A stretch of 64,000 nt of DNA. Origin: CAYTBN01 sp964542165 (GTDB taxonomy: Bacteria; Myxococcota_A; UBA796; UBA9615; CAYRNR01). Within the stretch, counting starts at the first letter, position 1, and each line of letters opens with the position of its first letter. Shown piece by piece: positions 35,826 through 44,309 of the stretch. A program made the translations under genes and the position numbers. The notes under the pieces are model-generated. The model saw only the letters and a program-made list of their open reading frames with translations, was not told where the DNA came from and did no database searches. The stretch is taken from positions 3,355 through 67,354 of the forward strand of contig CAZITQ010000017.1 in the NCBI GenBank assembly GCA_964542165.1. Direction: 5' to 3'.

Positions 35826-38327
35826 ATGATCGTCTGTCTGGTCACCCGCCAAGATCTCTACCCGGCCGTACACGGGGCGGCGGTGAAGATCGTGCGCACC
35901 GCAGAAGGGCTCAGCCGCCACTGCGGCGAGGCCTACGCGGTGACCACCGACCGGATGGCCTACCACCGATGGATCGACGGTCGCCACGAGATGGTGCCCT
36001 ACCCGGCACGGCTGGTGGCGGGCACGCGGATCCCCCCCCCGCTGGACCGGTGGTGGCAGGCGAGGGGGTGGCCCGACTACTGGCAGCTGATCCAGCGCGC
36101 TCTGCTGCGGGTGGGCTACCCCCGCGAGGAGCACCTGCTCTACCAACCCATGGTGGATCCCGACTTCTGGCTGCGCACCGCGTACGTGGGTCTGCGCCAC
36201 GGTGTGGACGTCTACCAGGCCGAGTTCCCCGGCTTCGCCGTCCCCTGCATCTTCGCGGCGGCGGTCACCCGGGGGAGGTCATCGGTGGTGGAGCACAACG
36301 CGGAGTGGCAGCGGCTGGCGGACACCACCGAGATCCCCGCGGACCTGATCGGGCGGTTCCGGAGCGTCGAGGCCGCGTTGCTCAGGCGGGTGGACGAGGT
36401 GATCGCGGTCAGCACCGTGGACCGGGACCAGCTGGTGGACGCCGGCGTGCCCGCCCGATCGGTGACCGTGATCCCCCACGGCGTGGACATGGGTGGGTTC
36501 GAGTCCGCACGACCCGGCCGGCTCCGCGGGGCCGCCGACGTCCCCGACGGGGTGCCCCTGCTGTTCTTCCACGGCACCTTGCACTACGAACCCAACACCG
36601 TGGCTCTGAGGGTCCTGGTCGACGAGATCCTCCCCCGGCTCGAGGCGGACGGGGTCGAGGTGCGGGTGGTGGCGGGGGGCATGAACCCGCCCTCGGACAT
36701 CACCCACCCCTGGCTCCACTACACGGGGGTGATCGACGATCTGGCATCGGCCATCGCGGCCGCGGACCTCTGCGTCGTCCCCCTGCTGGCGGGCGGTGGG
36801 ACGCGCTTGAAGCTGCTGGAGTACCTGGCTGCGGGACGGCCGACGATCTCCACGCGCAAGGGGGCGGAGGGGCTCCGGGTAGCCGACGGCCGGGAGATGG
36901 ACCTGGTCGACGACGGCGACTGGGACGACTTCTGCGGACGGATCCGACAGCGGATCGACGATCCCGACGGCACCCGCGAGCTGGGCCTCCGGGGTCGGGA
37001 GTTCGCCCGTCGCTACGACTGGTCGGCGATCTGTGGGGCGTACGTGGACCTGTACGAGGGCAAGGGGCGGGGAGGGGACCAGTCGGCGGGAATCGCGCCA
37101 GAGGCCACGCGAAGGGTTCCCCGTGGCCACCGGACAGGCCTGCGTGGATGGGTCGAGAAGCTGGCCACCCCGCGGGGCGCCCCCGCCGTCGCACCCGGCT
37201 TCGGGGGCGCTCGCGGCGCGCGTCGCCGGCCGCAGCGGGAGCGGGGCGCGGACCAGCGCCGGGTCGCCCGCCAGCGGGCCCGAAGCTGGCGCGTTCAGGT
37301 GGCGGGGGAGGTTGCCCCCCCGACGCCCCCCGGCCTCGAGACCGCCCTCACCGCTCACCTGCCGGTCACGCCCCGGTGGACCAAGCCGCGCACGGCCATC
37401 GTGATGCTCAACCGCCGGTGCAACCTCCGCTGCGCGTTCTGCGACCACTGGCGGCACCGGGACGAGCTGCCGATCGAGGCCGTGGATGCCCTGATCGACC
37501 AGGCCCCCGACTTGGGGGTGAAGCTGCTGGTGCTCACCGGCGGCGAGCCCTTCCTGCGCAAGGACCTGTTCGCGATCATCGACCGAGCCCGGTCCCGTGA
37601 CCTGACGATCAACGTGACCACCAACGGCACCCTGCTCCAGCAGCGGATCCGGCTGCTGAAGGCCCACCCGCCCCACTCGATATCGGTCTCCATCGACGGA
37701 CTGGACGACACCCACGACCGCCTGCGGGGGCGTCCGGGGACCGCGGAGCGGGCCTGGAGCGGACTGGAGCGGCTCCGCCGGGACACGGACATCGCGCTGA
37801 ACGTGTACTTCGTGGTGACCCGCGAGAACGTCGGCGAGCTCGTCCCGGTCCACGATCGGGCGCGGGAGCTGGGCATCGGCTTCGATTTTTGGCCGGTCAA
37901 CGGTCACCCGGAGCTGGCCCTGGCCTCGGCCACGGATCGGGCGGCCTACCGCAGGGCGGTGGACCACGTCCTGGCCGCCGATCCCCAGCGGGAGGCCCAC
38001 CGGGCCTACTACGACTACGGCCTGGAGTACCTCTCGGGGCGCAGGGATCACGTCCGCTGCCTGGGGCTGTCCGAGCAATTCGGCGTCGACCAGGAGGGGC
38101 GGGTGGTGCCCTGCTGCGTGTGGGGCATGGAGGAGCTGTCCGTGGGCTCGCTGCTGGAGCAGCCCCTGCGCGAGCTGCTGACCGGCGAGCCGGCGGACCG
38201 GGTGAGGGCACGGATCGTCGGTCAGGGTTGCCACGACCGCTGTTTCAACCACAGTCTGTACGAGTTCGAGCAGGCCACCGGCCTGCCCTTCGTGGTGGAT
38301 GCTCCCGGATCCGGAGAGGGCCGATGA
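35826..38327 (+). CDS. glycosyltransferase-radical SAM/SPASM fusion (one continuous frame)
   Basis: 833 residues. Residues 1-412 are a GT4-like glycosyltransferase (LYPAVHGAAVKIVRTAEGL, VSTVDRDQLVDAGVPA, HGVDMGGF, LHYEPNT, PLLAGGGTRLKLLEYLAAG). Residues about 413-525 are an Arg/Ala/Gly/Pro-rich linker with many A/T third positions, unlike its flanks. From C532 (CNLRCAFC; C532, C536, C539) comes a complete radical SAM core with GGEPFLRKD, TNGTLLQ, SVSIDGLDDTHDRLRGRPG and a SPASM-type end (CCVWGMEELSVGSLL, CHDRC). No stop interrupts it. It could be a real two-domain enzyme or two genes whose intergenic DNA happens to lack stops; a second start such as GTG 37297-37310 in the linker is possible. 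Ends with a 4-bp overlap on the next radical SAM gene. Confidence 0.75.
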   Translation: MIVCLVTRQDLYPAVHGAAVKIVRTAEGLSRHCGEAYAVTTDRMAYHRWIDGRHEMVPYPARLVAGTRIPPPLDRWWQARGWPDYWQLIQRALLRVGYPREEHLLYQPMVDPDFWLRTAYVGLRHGVDVYQAEFPGFAVPCIFAAAVTRGRSSVVEHNAEWQRLADTTEIPADLIGRFRSVEAALLRRVDEVIAVSTVDRDQLVDAGVPARSVTVIPHGVDMGGFESARPGRLRGAADVPDGVPLLFFHGTLHYEPNTVALRVLVDEILPRLEADGVEVRVVAGGMNPPSDITHPWLHYTGVIDDLASAIAAADLCVVPLLAGGGTRLKLLEYLAAGRPTISTRKGAEGLRVADGREMDLVDDGDWDDFCGRIRQRIDDPDGTRELGLRGREFARRYDWSAICGAYVDLYEGKGRGGDQSAGIAPEATRRVPRGHRTGLRGWVEKLATPRGAPAVAPGFGGARGARRRPQRERGADQRRVARQRARSWRVQVAGEVAPPTPPGLETALTAHLPVTPRWTKPRTAIVMLNRRCNLRCAFCDHWRHRDELPIEAVDALIDQAPDLGVKLLVLTGGEPFLRKDLFAIIDRARSRDLTINVTTNGTLLQQRIRLLKAHPPHSISVSIDGLDDTHDRLRGRPGTAERAWSGLERLRRDTDIALNVYFVVTRENVGELVPVHDRARELGIGFDFWPVNGHPELALASATDRAAYRRAVDHVLAADPQREAHRAYYDYGLEYLSGRRDHVRCLGLSEQFGVDQEGRVVPCCVWGMEELSVGSLLEQPLRELLTGEPADRVRARIVGQGCHDRCFNHSLYEFEQATGLPFVVDAPGSGEGR

Positions 38328-39313
38328 CCCTGGCCGAACGCCTCCACTGGTCCCGCTCGCCCGAGCCGCCGCGCCAGCTCCACGTGTCGCTGACCGAGCG
38401 CTGCTGTCTGCCCTGCGTGATGTGCGACATCTGGAAGGCCAAACCCGGGCGGGAGCTGGACACGAGCGAGTGGTGCGGGGTGTTCGATCAGATGTCGGCC
38501 TGGGCCGGTGCGGTAGACCTGAACTTCTCCGGCGGCGAGCCCCTGATGCGCAAGGACTTCCCCGAGCTGGTCGGGCACGCGGCGTCGCTGGGGTTCACGG
38601 TCACGTCGAACACCAACGGGGTGCTGCTCACCGACGAGCTGGCCGCGCGGATCGAGGACGCCGGACTGGCCGAGCTGTTCATCGCCCTGGACGGGATCCG
38701 GCCCGCGACCCACGAGCGGCTCCGGGGGCGTGAGGGCTCCTTCGACAAGGCGATGGCGGCCCTGGACCGGATGCAGCGCCACCCCCACGTGCGCACCATC
38801 GTGGCCTCGGTGGTCCACCGCCACAACCTCGCGGAACTCCCCGGGCTGCTCGCGGAGGTGGAGCGCCGCGGATTCTTCCTGATCCTCCAGCCCCTGTTCC
38901 ATCCCTTCGGCCGGCCCTTCGACCCCGGTTGGACGGCGGACAACGATCTGCTGCCCGGCCCCGCCGACCTGCCGCTGCTGGACGAGATGCTGGACATGCT
39001 CACCGAGGTCCGCCGCAGGGGCGGACCCGTGTGCAACCAGGCCGGTCAGCTCCAGGCCCTCAAGGGCTACTTCCGGGACCCGGGGGGGGACAACGGCCTG
39101 GTCTGCAACGCTGGCCACTCCGATGTGGCCATGGACCCCTACGGCAACGTCCTGTTGTGTTTCTGGCTGCCCCCCATCGGCAACGCCCTGCACACCCCGC
39201 TCCCCTGGCTGTGGAACCGGCCGAAGGCGCTGCGCCGGCGCTGGGAGATCGAACACTGCGACCGCACGTGCAACGTGCTGAATTGCAACTTCGAACGTGA
39301 CGGCGGGACCTGA
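38324..39313 (+). CDS. radical SAM/SPASM protein
   Basis: 329 residues; ATG overlaps the stop of the fusion gene. Core motif CCLPCVMC (C27, C31, C34), LNFSGGEPLMRKDFPEL, TNTNGVLL, FIALDGIRPATHERLRGREG. The C-terminal region has CNAGHSDVAMDPYGNVLLCF and CDRTCNVLNC, a SPASM-like set of Cys residues. Product unknown; co-expressed with the glycosyltransferase-radical SAM fusion. The gene ends beside a heptamer array. Confidence 0.88.
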   Translation: MTLAERLHWSRSPEPPRQLHVSLTERCCLPCVMCDIWKAKPGRELDTSEWCGVFDQMSAWAGAVDLNFSGGEPLMRKDFPELVGHAASLGFTVTSNTNGVLLTDELAARIEDAGLAELFIALDGIRPATHERLRGREGSFDKAMAALDRMQRHPHVRTIVASVVHRHNLAELPGLLAEVERRGFFLILQPLFHPFGRPFDPGWTADNDLLPGPADLPLLDEMLDMLTEVRRRGGPVCNQAGQLQALKGYFRDPGGDNGLVCNAGHSDVAMDPYGNVLLCFWLPPIGNALHTPLPWLWNRPKALRRRWEIEHCDRTCNVLNCNFERDGGT

Positions 39314-39323
39314 TCGAGGCTCT

Positions 39324-39387
39324 TCCTGACGCCTGACGCCTGACGCCTGACGCCGACACGTCGGACCGCTGCCGCCTGACGCCTGCT
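39324..39387. repeat. heptamer array element A (GCCTGAC units)
   Basis: TCCTGAC then three exact GCCTGAC units (39331-39351), a short CCGAC-AC-GTCGG palindrome (39353-39364), then GCCTGAC and GCCTGCT (39374-39387). It fills the convergent gap and abuts the kdsC stop codon. Direct, not inverted, in this copy. Confidence 0.8.
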
Positions 39388-39388
39388 C

Positions 39389-39949
39389 TTAGAGCTTGCC
39401 CACGAACTCCGGGTCCATCTCCTTGACGATCCGTTCCCAGTCGCCGCGGATCTTGAGGATCAGCTCGACCACCTCGCGCACGGCCCCGTGTCCGCCCGGC
39501 CGCTCGCACACCAGATCCGCACCGTCGCGCACCTCCTCGGGGGCGTCGGCCACGGCCACGCCGAGCAGAACGCGCTTGATCAGCATCAGATCGGTGAGGT
39601 CGTCGCCGATGTAGCAGACCTGATCGTCGGTCAGGGTGTGGCGGAACAGGATGTCCTCGTAGGCCGCCACCTTGCTGGGCCGCCCGTAGACCGTCTCGGT
39701 GACCCCCAGCTCCTTGGCCCGTTGCTGGGTCGCCGTGGACGGCCGGCTGGACAGGAAGAACACCCGCAGTCCGGCCCGGAGCGCCATGACGATCCCCAGC
39801 CCGTCCTTCACGTCGAAGCTCTTGTACTCCTCTCCCTTGTCACCAAGGAACAGAGAGCCGTCGGTGAGCGTGCCGTCCACATCGCAGACGATCGCTTGCA
39901 GGGGATTCACGCGTGACGGATCGGTGGTGAGCCGCGAGGGTTGGTTCAT
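39389..39949 (-). CDS. kdsC: KdsC-like HAD phosphatase (3-deoxy-manno-octulosonate-8-phosphatase)
   Basis: 186 residues from ATG 39949 with AGGAGG eight bases upstream. HAD motif I is CDVDGTLTDG (nucleophile D23, acid D25), motif II SSR, motif III and IV Lys plus GDDLTDL. No cap domain and the length match KdsC, which dephosphorylates KDO-8-phosphate for lipopolysaccharide core synthesis. KDO-8-P synthase and other kds genes are not adjacent. Related YrbI-type phosphatases cannot be told apart with certainty. Confidence 0.85.
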   Translation of the reverse strand: MNQPSRLTTDPSRVNPLQAIVCDVDGTLTDGSLFLGDKGEEYKSFDVKDGLGIVMALRAGLRVFFLSSRPSTATQQRAKELGVTETVYGRPSKVAAYEDILFRHTLTDDQVCYIGDDLTDLMLIKRVLLGVAVADAPEEVRDGADLVCERPGGHGAVREVVELILKIRGDWERIVKEMDPEFVGKL

Positions 39950-40015
39950 CGCGTTGCCTCCTGGCCAGACCCCCATGATACCCGGAGGCGCGCGTTTCAC
40001 CACGCGCGTGCGTCC

Positions 40016-40045
40016 TTGACGGTTCTCGATGCCAGCGGGCAGAAT
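40016..40045 (+). promoter_or_regulatory. sigma-70-type promoter of pilB
   Basis: TTGACG (40016-40021), 18-base spacer, CAGAAT (40040-40045; four of six bases). The start near 40052 leaves about 60 bases of leader before ATG 40112. Confidence 0.4.
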
Positions 40046-40111
40046 TCCCGCGGTGATTTCGGTCGATCCGCGGCGCGCACCGCGCCCGGACAAGCGCGAG
40101 AAGGTCGACAC

Positions 40112-41818
40112 ATGGCGGAAAGCGAACGTCTCGGTGAACTCCTCGTCCGTGAGGACCTCATCACGCCTCTGCAGCTGCAGAAGGCGCTGGAGGAGACCAA
40201 ACGATCCGGCGGACGCCTCGGTGCGGAGCTCGCCAAGCTCGGGTTCCTCGAGGAGAACGAGCTCACCGCGTTCCTCAGCAAGCAGTACGGCGTCCCGTCG
40301 ATCAACCTCAAGGAATTCGAGATCGACCCCGACGTCATCCAGTTGATCCCGCGCGATGTGGTGCACAAGCACCAGGTGATCCCGGTCAACCGGACCGGCT
40401 CGACGCTGATCGTCGCGATGGCGGACCCGTCCAACATCTTCGCCGTCGACGACATCAAGTTCCTCACCGGCTATAACGTCGAGGTCGTCGTCGCCGCCGA
40501 ACAGGACATCGCCGAGGCCGAGGAGAAGTACTACACCCAGACCGTCAACTTCGACGACGTGATGGACGACTTCGAGGACGAGGACATCGAGTTCGGCGAG
40601 GAGGGCGAGGACGAGGACATCAACATCCTCGACCTGGAGAAGTCGGCGGGCGACGCCCCGGTGGTCAAGCTGGTGAACCTGATCCTGATGGACGCCATCC
40701 GCAAGAACGCGTCCGACATCCACTGCGAGCCCTTCGAGAAGCAGTTCCGGATCCGCTACCGCATCGACGGCATGCTCTACGAGGTCATGAAGCCGCCGGT
40801 GAAGCTCAAGCACGCCATCACCTCGCGCCTCAAGATCATGGCCCAGCTGGACATCGCCGAGCGGCGGCTGCCCCAGGACGGCCGAATCAAGATGAAGCTC
40901 GGGCGCAACCGCGAGATGGACTTCCGCGTCTCGTCGCTCCCGACCCTGTGGGGCGAGAAGGTCGTGCTGCGGCTGCTCGACAAGTCGAACCTGCAGCTCG
41001 ACATGACCAAGCTCGGGTTCGAGGAGCGGACCCTCGAGCGGTTCAAGGAGGCGATCTACCAGCCCTACGGCATGATCCTCATCACCGGCCCCACCGGGTC
41101 CGGGAAGACCACGACCCTGTACTCGGTGCTCTCCGAGCTCAACAAGTCGACCACCAACATCTCCACCGCCGAGGACCCGGTCGAGTACAACCTGTTCGGC
41201 ATCAACCAGGTGCAGATGCACGACGATATCGGGTTGAACTTCTCCACGGCCTTGCGCGCCTTCTTGCGCCAGGACCCGGACATCATCCTGGTCGGTGAGA
41301 TCCGCGACTTCGAGACGGCGGAGATCGGGATCAAGGCGGCGCTCACCGGCCACCTCGTGCTCTCGACCCTGCACACCAACGACGCGCCCTCGTCCATCAG
41401 CCGTCTGCTGAACATGGGTATCGAGCCCTTCCTGGTATCCAGCTCCGTGCTGATGATCGGTGCCCAGCGTCTGGTCCGCACCAACTGCGCCGACTGCAGT
41501 GAGCCCACCGACGTCACCGAGCAGACTCTGCTGGACATCGGGGTCAAACCCGAGGAGGTCGACGAGTACGAGGTCCACCTCGGCGCCGGCTGCAGGACCT
41601 GCAACAACACCGGCTACAAGGGCCGCTCCGCTTGTTACGAGATCATGCCGATGACCGAGGAGATCCGGGAGTTCGTGCTCAACGGAGCCTCGACCCTCGA
41701 GATCAAGCGCGAGGCCATCCGACAGGGCATGAAGACCATGCGCATGGCGGCGTTGACCAAGCTCAAGAACGGCACCTCCAGCCTCGAAGAAGTGGTCCGG
41801 ATGACCGCGGGCGACTAG
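40112..41818 (+). CDS. pilB: type IV pilus extension ATPase PilB
   Basis: 568 residues from ATG 40112 with GAGAAGG upstream; the earlier part of the frame is not coding. N-terminal MshEN-like domain (RLGELLVREDLITPLQLQKA... RLGAELAKLGFLEENELTAFL) can bind cyclic-di-GMP in relatives. An acidic Asp/Glu linker (about 150-175) precedes the ATPase core: Walker A GPTGSGKT (G326-T333), Asp box STAEDPVEY, Walker B ILVGEIRD, His box STLHTND. A zinc-type tetracysteine site is seen at C459/C462 and C494/C497. It powers pilus assembly with PilC. First gene of the pil block. Confidence 0.97.
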   Translation: MAESERLGELLVREDLITPLQLQKALEETKRSGGRLGAELAKLGFLEENELTAFLSKQYGVPSINLKEFEIDPDVIQLIPRDVVHKHQVIPVNRTGSTLIVAMADPSNIFAVDDIKFLTGYNVEVVVAAEQDIAEAEEKYYTQTVNFDDVMDDFEDEDIEFGEEGEDEDINILDLEKSAGDAPVVKLVNLILMDAIRKNASDIHCEPFEKQFRIRYRIDGMLYEVMKPPVKLKHAITSRLKIMAQLDIAERRLPQDGRIKMKLGRNREMDFRVSSLPTLWGEKVVLRLLDKSNLQLDMTKLGFEERTLERFKEAIYQPYGMILITGPTGSGKTTTLYSVLSELNKSTTNISTAEDPVEYNLFGINQVQMHDDIGLNFSTALRAFLRQDPDIILVGEIRDFETAEIGIKAALTGHLVLSTLHTNDAPSSISRLLNMGIEPFLVSSSVLMIGAQRLVRTNCADCSEPTDVTEQTLLDIGVKPEEVDEYEVHLGAGCRTCNNTGYKGRSACYEIMPMTEEIREFVLNGASTLEIKREAIRQGMKTMRMAALTKLKNGTSSLEEVVRMTAGD

Positions 41819-41843
41819 ACCCGCCACCCAGGGGACTCCAGCC

Positions 41844-42971
41844 ATGCCCTCGCTCCATGCACTCCTCAAGGAGATGACCGAGAAGGGGGCCAGCGACCTC
41901 CACGTCACCGCAGGCACCTCGGCCCAGCTGCGCGTCGACGGTTCGCTGCAACCCACCTCCGAAGAGCCCCTGTCGCCCACCGAGACCAAGGAGCTGTGCT
42001 ACTCGATCCTCACGGATCAGCAGCGGCTGCGGTTCGAGGAGGACAAGGAACTCGATCTGAGCTTCGGCATCCGTGGCCTGAGTCGGTTCCGGGCCAACAT
42101 CTTCGTCCAGAAGGGCGCGGTGGCGGGGGCGTTCCGCAAGATCCCCTACCACATCCCGTCGATGCAGGAGCTCGGGCTGCCTCCGGTCACATCCGAACTG
42201 ACCCGCATCCCGCGCGGGCTGATCCTGGTCACCGGGCCCACGGGTTCGGGGAAGTCGACCACCCTCGCCGCGATGATCGACCTGATCAACACCGAACGCA
42301 GCGCCCACATCCTGACCATCGAGGACCCCATCGAGTACCTGCATCGGCACAAGAAGGGGCTGATCAACCAGCGGGAGGTGGGGGCGGACACCCGCAACTT
42401 CCAGTCCTCACTCAAGTACGTGCTGCGCCAGGACCCGGACGTGGTGCTCATCGGCGAGATGCGCGACCGGGAGACCATGGAGGCGGCCCTCAACGTCTCC
42501 GAGACCGGCCACATGGTCATGGCGACCCTGCACACCAACTCGGCGGTGCAGACCATCAACCGCATCATCGACGTCTTCCCGCCGTACCAGCAGCCCCAGA
42601 TCCGGTCCCAGCTGAGCCACGTGCTCGAAGGCGTGCTGAGCCAGATCCTGATCCCCCGCAAGGGAACGACAGGACGGGTCCTCGCCGCCGAGGTCATGCG
42701 CCCCAACGTGGCCATCCGCAACATGATCCGCGAGGACAAGGTCCACATGATCTACAACGCCATGCAGGCCGGTCAGGAGAAGACCGGCATGAGCACCATG
42801 AACCAGGCGTTGTTGACCCTGCTCACCCGCGGCCTCATCTCCCACGACGAGGCCTTCGCCCGCTGCACCGACCTGGAGGAGTTCCAGGCCATGGTCGGTA
42901 GCGCCACCGGCGAGTCCCGGGGCAAGGGCAAGTCGCGAAATCCCCGCTCGCGGCCCAAGACCAGCGCCTGA
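41844..42971 (+). CDS. pilT: pilus retraction ATPase PilT (paralogue 2)
   Basis: 375 residues. HALLKEMTEKGASDLHVTAG, Walker A GPTGSGKST (131-139), ILTIEDPIEYLH, LIGEMRDRET, ATLHTNSA, and the AIRNMIRE motif required for retraction. C-terminal tail is Lys/Arg/Ser rich. 25 bp after pilB. It drives pilus depolymerisation. Confidence 0.96.
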   Translation: MPSLHALLKEMTEKGASDLHVTAGTSAQLRVDGSLQPTSEEPLSPTETKELCYSILTDQQRLRFEEDKELDLSFGIRGLSRFRANIFVQKGAVAGAFRKIPYHIPSMQELGLPPVTSELTRIPRGLILVTGPTGSGKSTTLAAMIDLINTERSAHILTIEDPIEYLHRHKKGLINQREVGADTRNFQSSLKYVLRQDPDVVLIGEMRDRETMEAALNVSETGHMVMATLHTNSAVQTINRIIDVFPPYQQPQIRSQLSHVLEGVLSQILIPRKGTTGRVLAAEVMRPNVAIRNMIREDKVHMIYNAMQAGQEKTGMSTMNQALLTLLTRGLISHDEAFARCTDLEEFQAMVGSATGESRGKGKSRNPRSRPKTSA

Positions 42972-43029
42972 CGCTCTTCACCCCCCGAAACGCTGGACAA
43001 TCCGCTCGAAAGAGATTCCTTCCATCGGC

Positions 43030-43035
43030 TACAAT
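43030..43035 (+). promoter_or_regulatory. possible internal -10 element before pilC
   Basis: TACAAT (five of six consensus bases) in the 115-bp gap between pilT and pilC. No -35 at the right distance; TGGACA lies 30 bases upstream, too far. Weak. Confidence 0.25.
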
Positions 43036-43086
43036 AGGCACGCTCGCATAGCGCGCGTTTTGCGTGGGTGAGCCGGAGGTGTCTGG

Positions 43087-44298
43087 ATGCCAACCTTCCT
43101 CTACGAAGGCAAGACGAACACCGGTGAGGCCAAGAAGGGCAAGATCGACGCGGACAACGAAGCCGCCGCGACGTCGAAGCTGCGCAACATGGGGATCACC
43201 CCATCGATGGTCAAGAAGGCGGGGCTCCTCCAGCAGGATCTATCCATCCCTGGCACCGGCGGCGTCAGCAAGAAGGACCTGGTCATCTTCACCCGCCAGT
43301 TCGCGACCATGATCGACTCGGGACTGCCGCTGGTGCAGTGCCTGGACATCCAGGCCGAACAGGCCCAGAACCCGGCGTTCCGCAAGGAGCTGGTGAAGAT
43401 CAAGGAGACGGTCGAGGGCGGCGCGACCTTCGCCGACGCTCTGCGCAAGTTCCCCAAGACCTTCGACGAGCTCTACATCAACCTGGTCTCCGCCGGCGAG
43501 ATCGGCGGCATCCTCGACACCATCCTCAACCGGCTCGCGGCCTACATCGAGAAGAACGAGAAGCTCAAGCGCCAGGTCAAGGGCGCCATGGCCTACCCCA
43601 CGGTCGTGATGATCGTGACCATCGGCTGTGTGGTCCTGCTGCTGCTCAAGGTGGTGCCGATGTACGCGAAGCTGTTCGCGGACATGGGCCAGACGCTGCC
43701 GCTGCCGACCCAGATCCTGATCACCGCGTCGGAGTGGCTGCAGTCGTACTTCTACGTGCTGTTCATCGCCATCGTCGCGGCGGTGGTCGCCTGGAAGATG
43801 GCGCGCAAGAACGCCAAGTTCAACTACTTCATCGACGCGGTGTTGTTGCGGTTGCCGGTGGCCGGCGACCTCTTCGTGAAGATCGCCGTGGCCCGATTCT
43901 GCCGCACCCTGGGGACGATGATCTCGTCGGGGGTGCCCATCCTGGATGCCCTGGAGATCTGCTCGAAGACCGCCGGAAACGCCGTGATCGAAAAGGCGGT
44001 GCTCGCCACCAGGGAGGGTATCTCCGAAGGGCGCACCATCGCCGAACCACTCTCGGAGGCCAAGGTCTTCCCACAGATGGTGTGTCAGATGATCTCCGTG
44101 GGTGAGGCCACCGGTGCCCTCGACACGATGCTCGGCAAGATCGCCGACTTCTACGAGGACGAGACCGAGGCCGCGGTGGGTGCACTGACCTCCGTCCTCG
44201 AGCCGATGCTGCTCGTCGTTCTCGGTGGGACCATCGCGTTCTTCGTGGTCGCGATGTACCTGCCGATGTTCAAGGCCGCCGCCGCTCTCTCCGGGTAA
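43087..44298 (+). CDS. pilC: type IV pilus inner-membrane platform protein PilC
   Basis: 403 residues with the two-fold repeat of the GspF/PilC family: soluble helical domains at about 70-190 and 275-395 (FTRQFATMIDSGLPLVQCLDI; FCRTLGTMISSGVPILDALEI) each followed by membrane segments near 175-200, 220-240 and 375-400. It recruits the PilB and PilT motors and the pilus base. GGAGG precedes ATG 43087. Confidence 0.96.
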   Translation: MPTFLYEGKTNTGEAKKGKIDADNEAAATSKLRNMGITPSMVKKAGLLQQDLSIPGTGGVSKKDLVIFTRQFATMIDSGLPLVQCLDIQAEQAQNPAFRKELVKIKETVEGGATFADALRKFPKTFDELYINLVSAGEIGGILDTILNRLAAYIEKNEKLKRQVKGAMAYPTVVMIVTIGCVVLLLLKVVPMYAKLFADMGQTLPLPTQILITASEWLQSYFYVLFIAIVAAVVAWKMARKNAKFNYFIDAVLLRLPVAGDLFVKIAVARFCRTLGTMISSGVPILDALEICSKTAGNAVIEKAVLATREGISEGRTIAEPLSEAKVFPQMVCQMISVGEATGALDTMLGKIADFYEDETEAAVGALTSVLEPMLLVVLGGTIAFFVVAMYLPMFKAAAALSG

Positions 44299-44309
44299 GC
44301 GGCCGCCCC

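Noticed and set aside
40113..41989. 866-codon minus-strand ORF extending kdsC across pilB
   Set aside because: Only the last 186 codons are KdsC; the rest is antisense to pilB with shadow composition.
43037..43050. Sigma-54 promoter before pilC (AGGCACG...GCAT)
   Set aside because: The GG and GC dinucleotides are not at the required 10-base spacing; only a weak -10 was kept.
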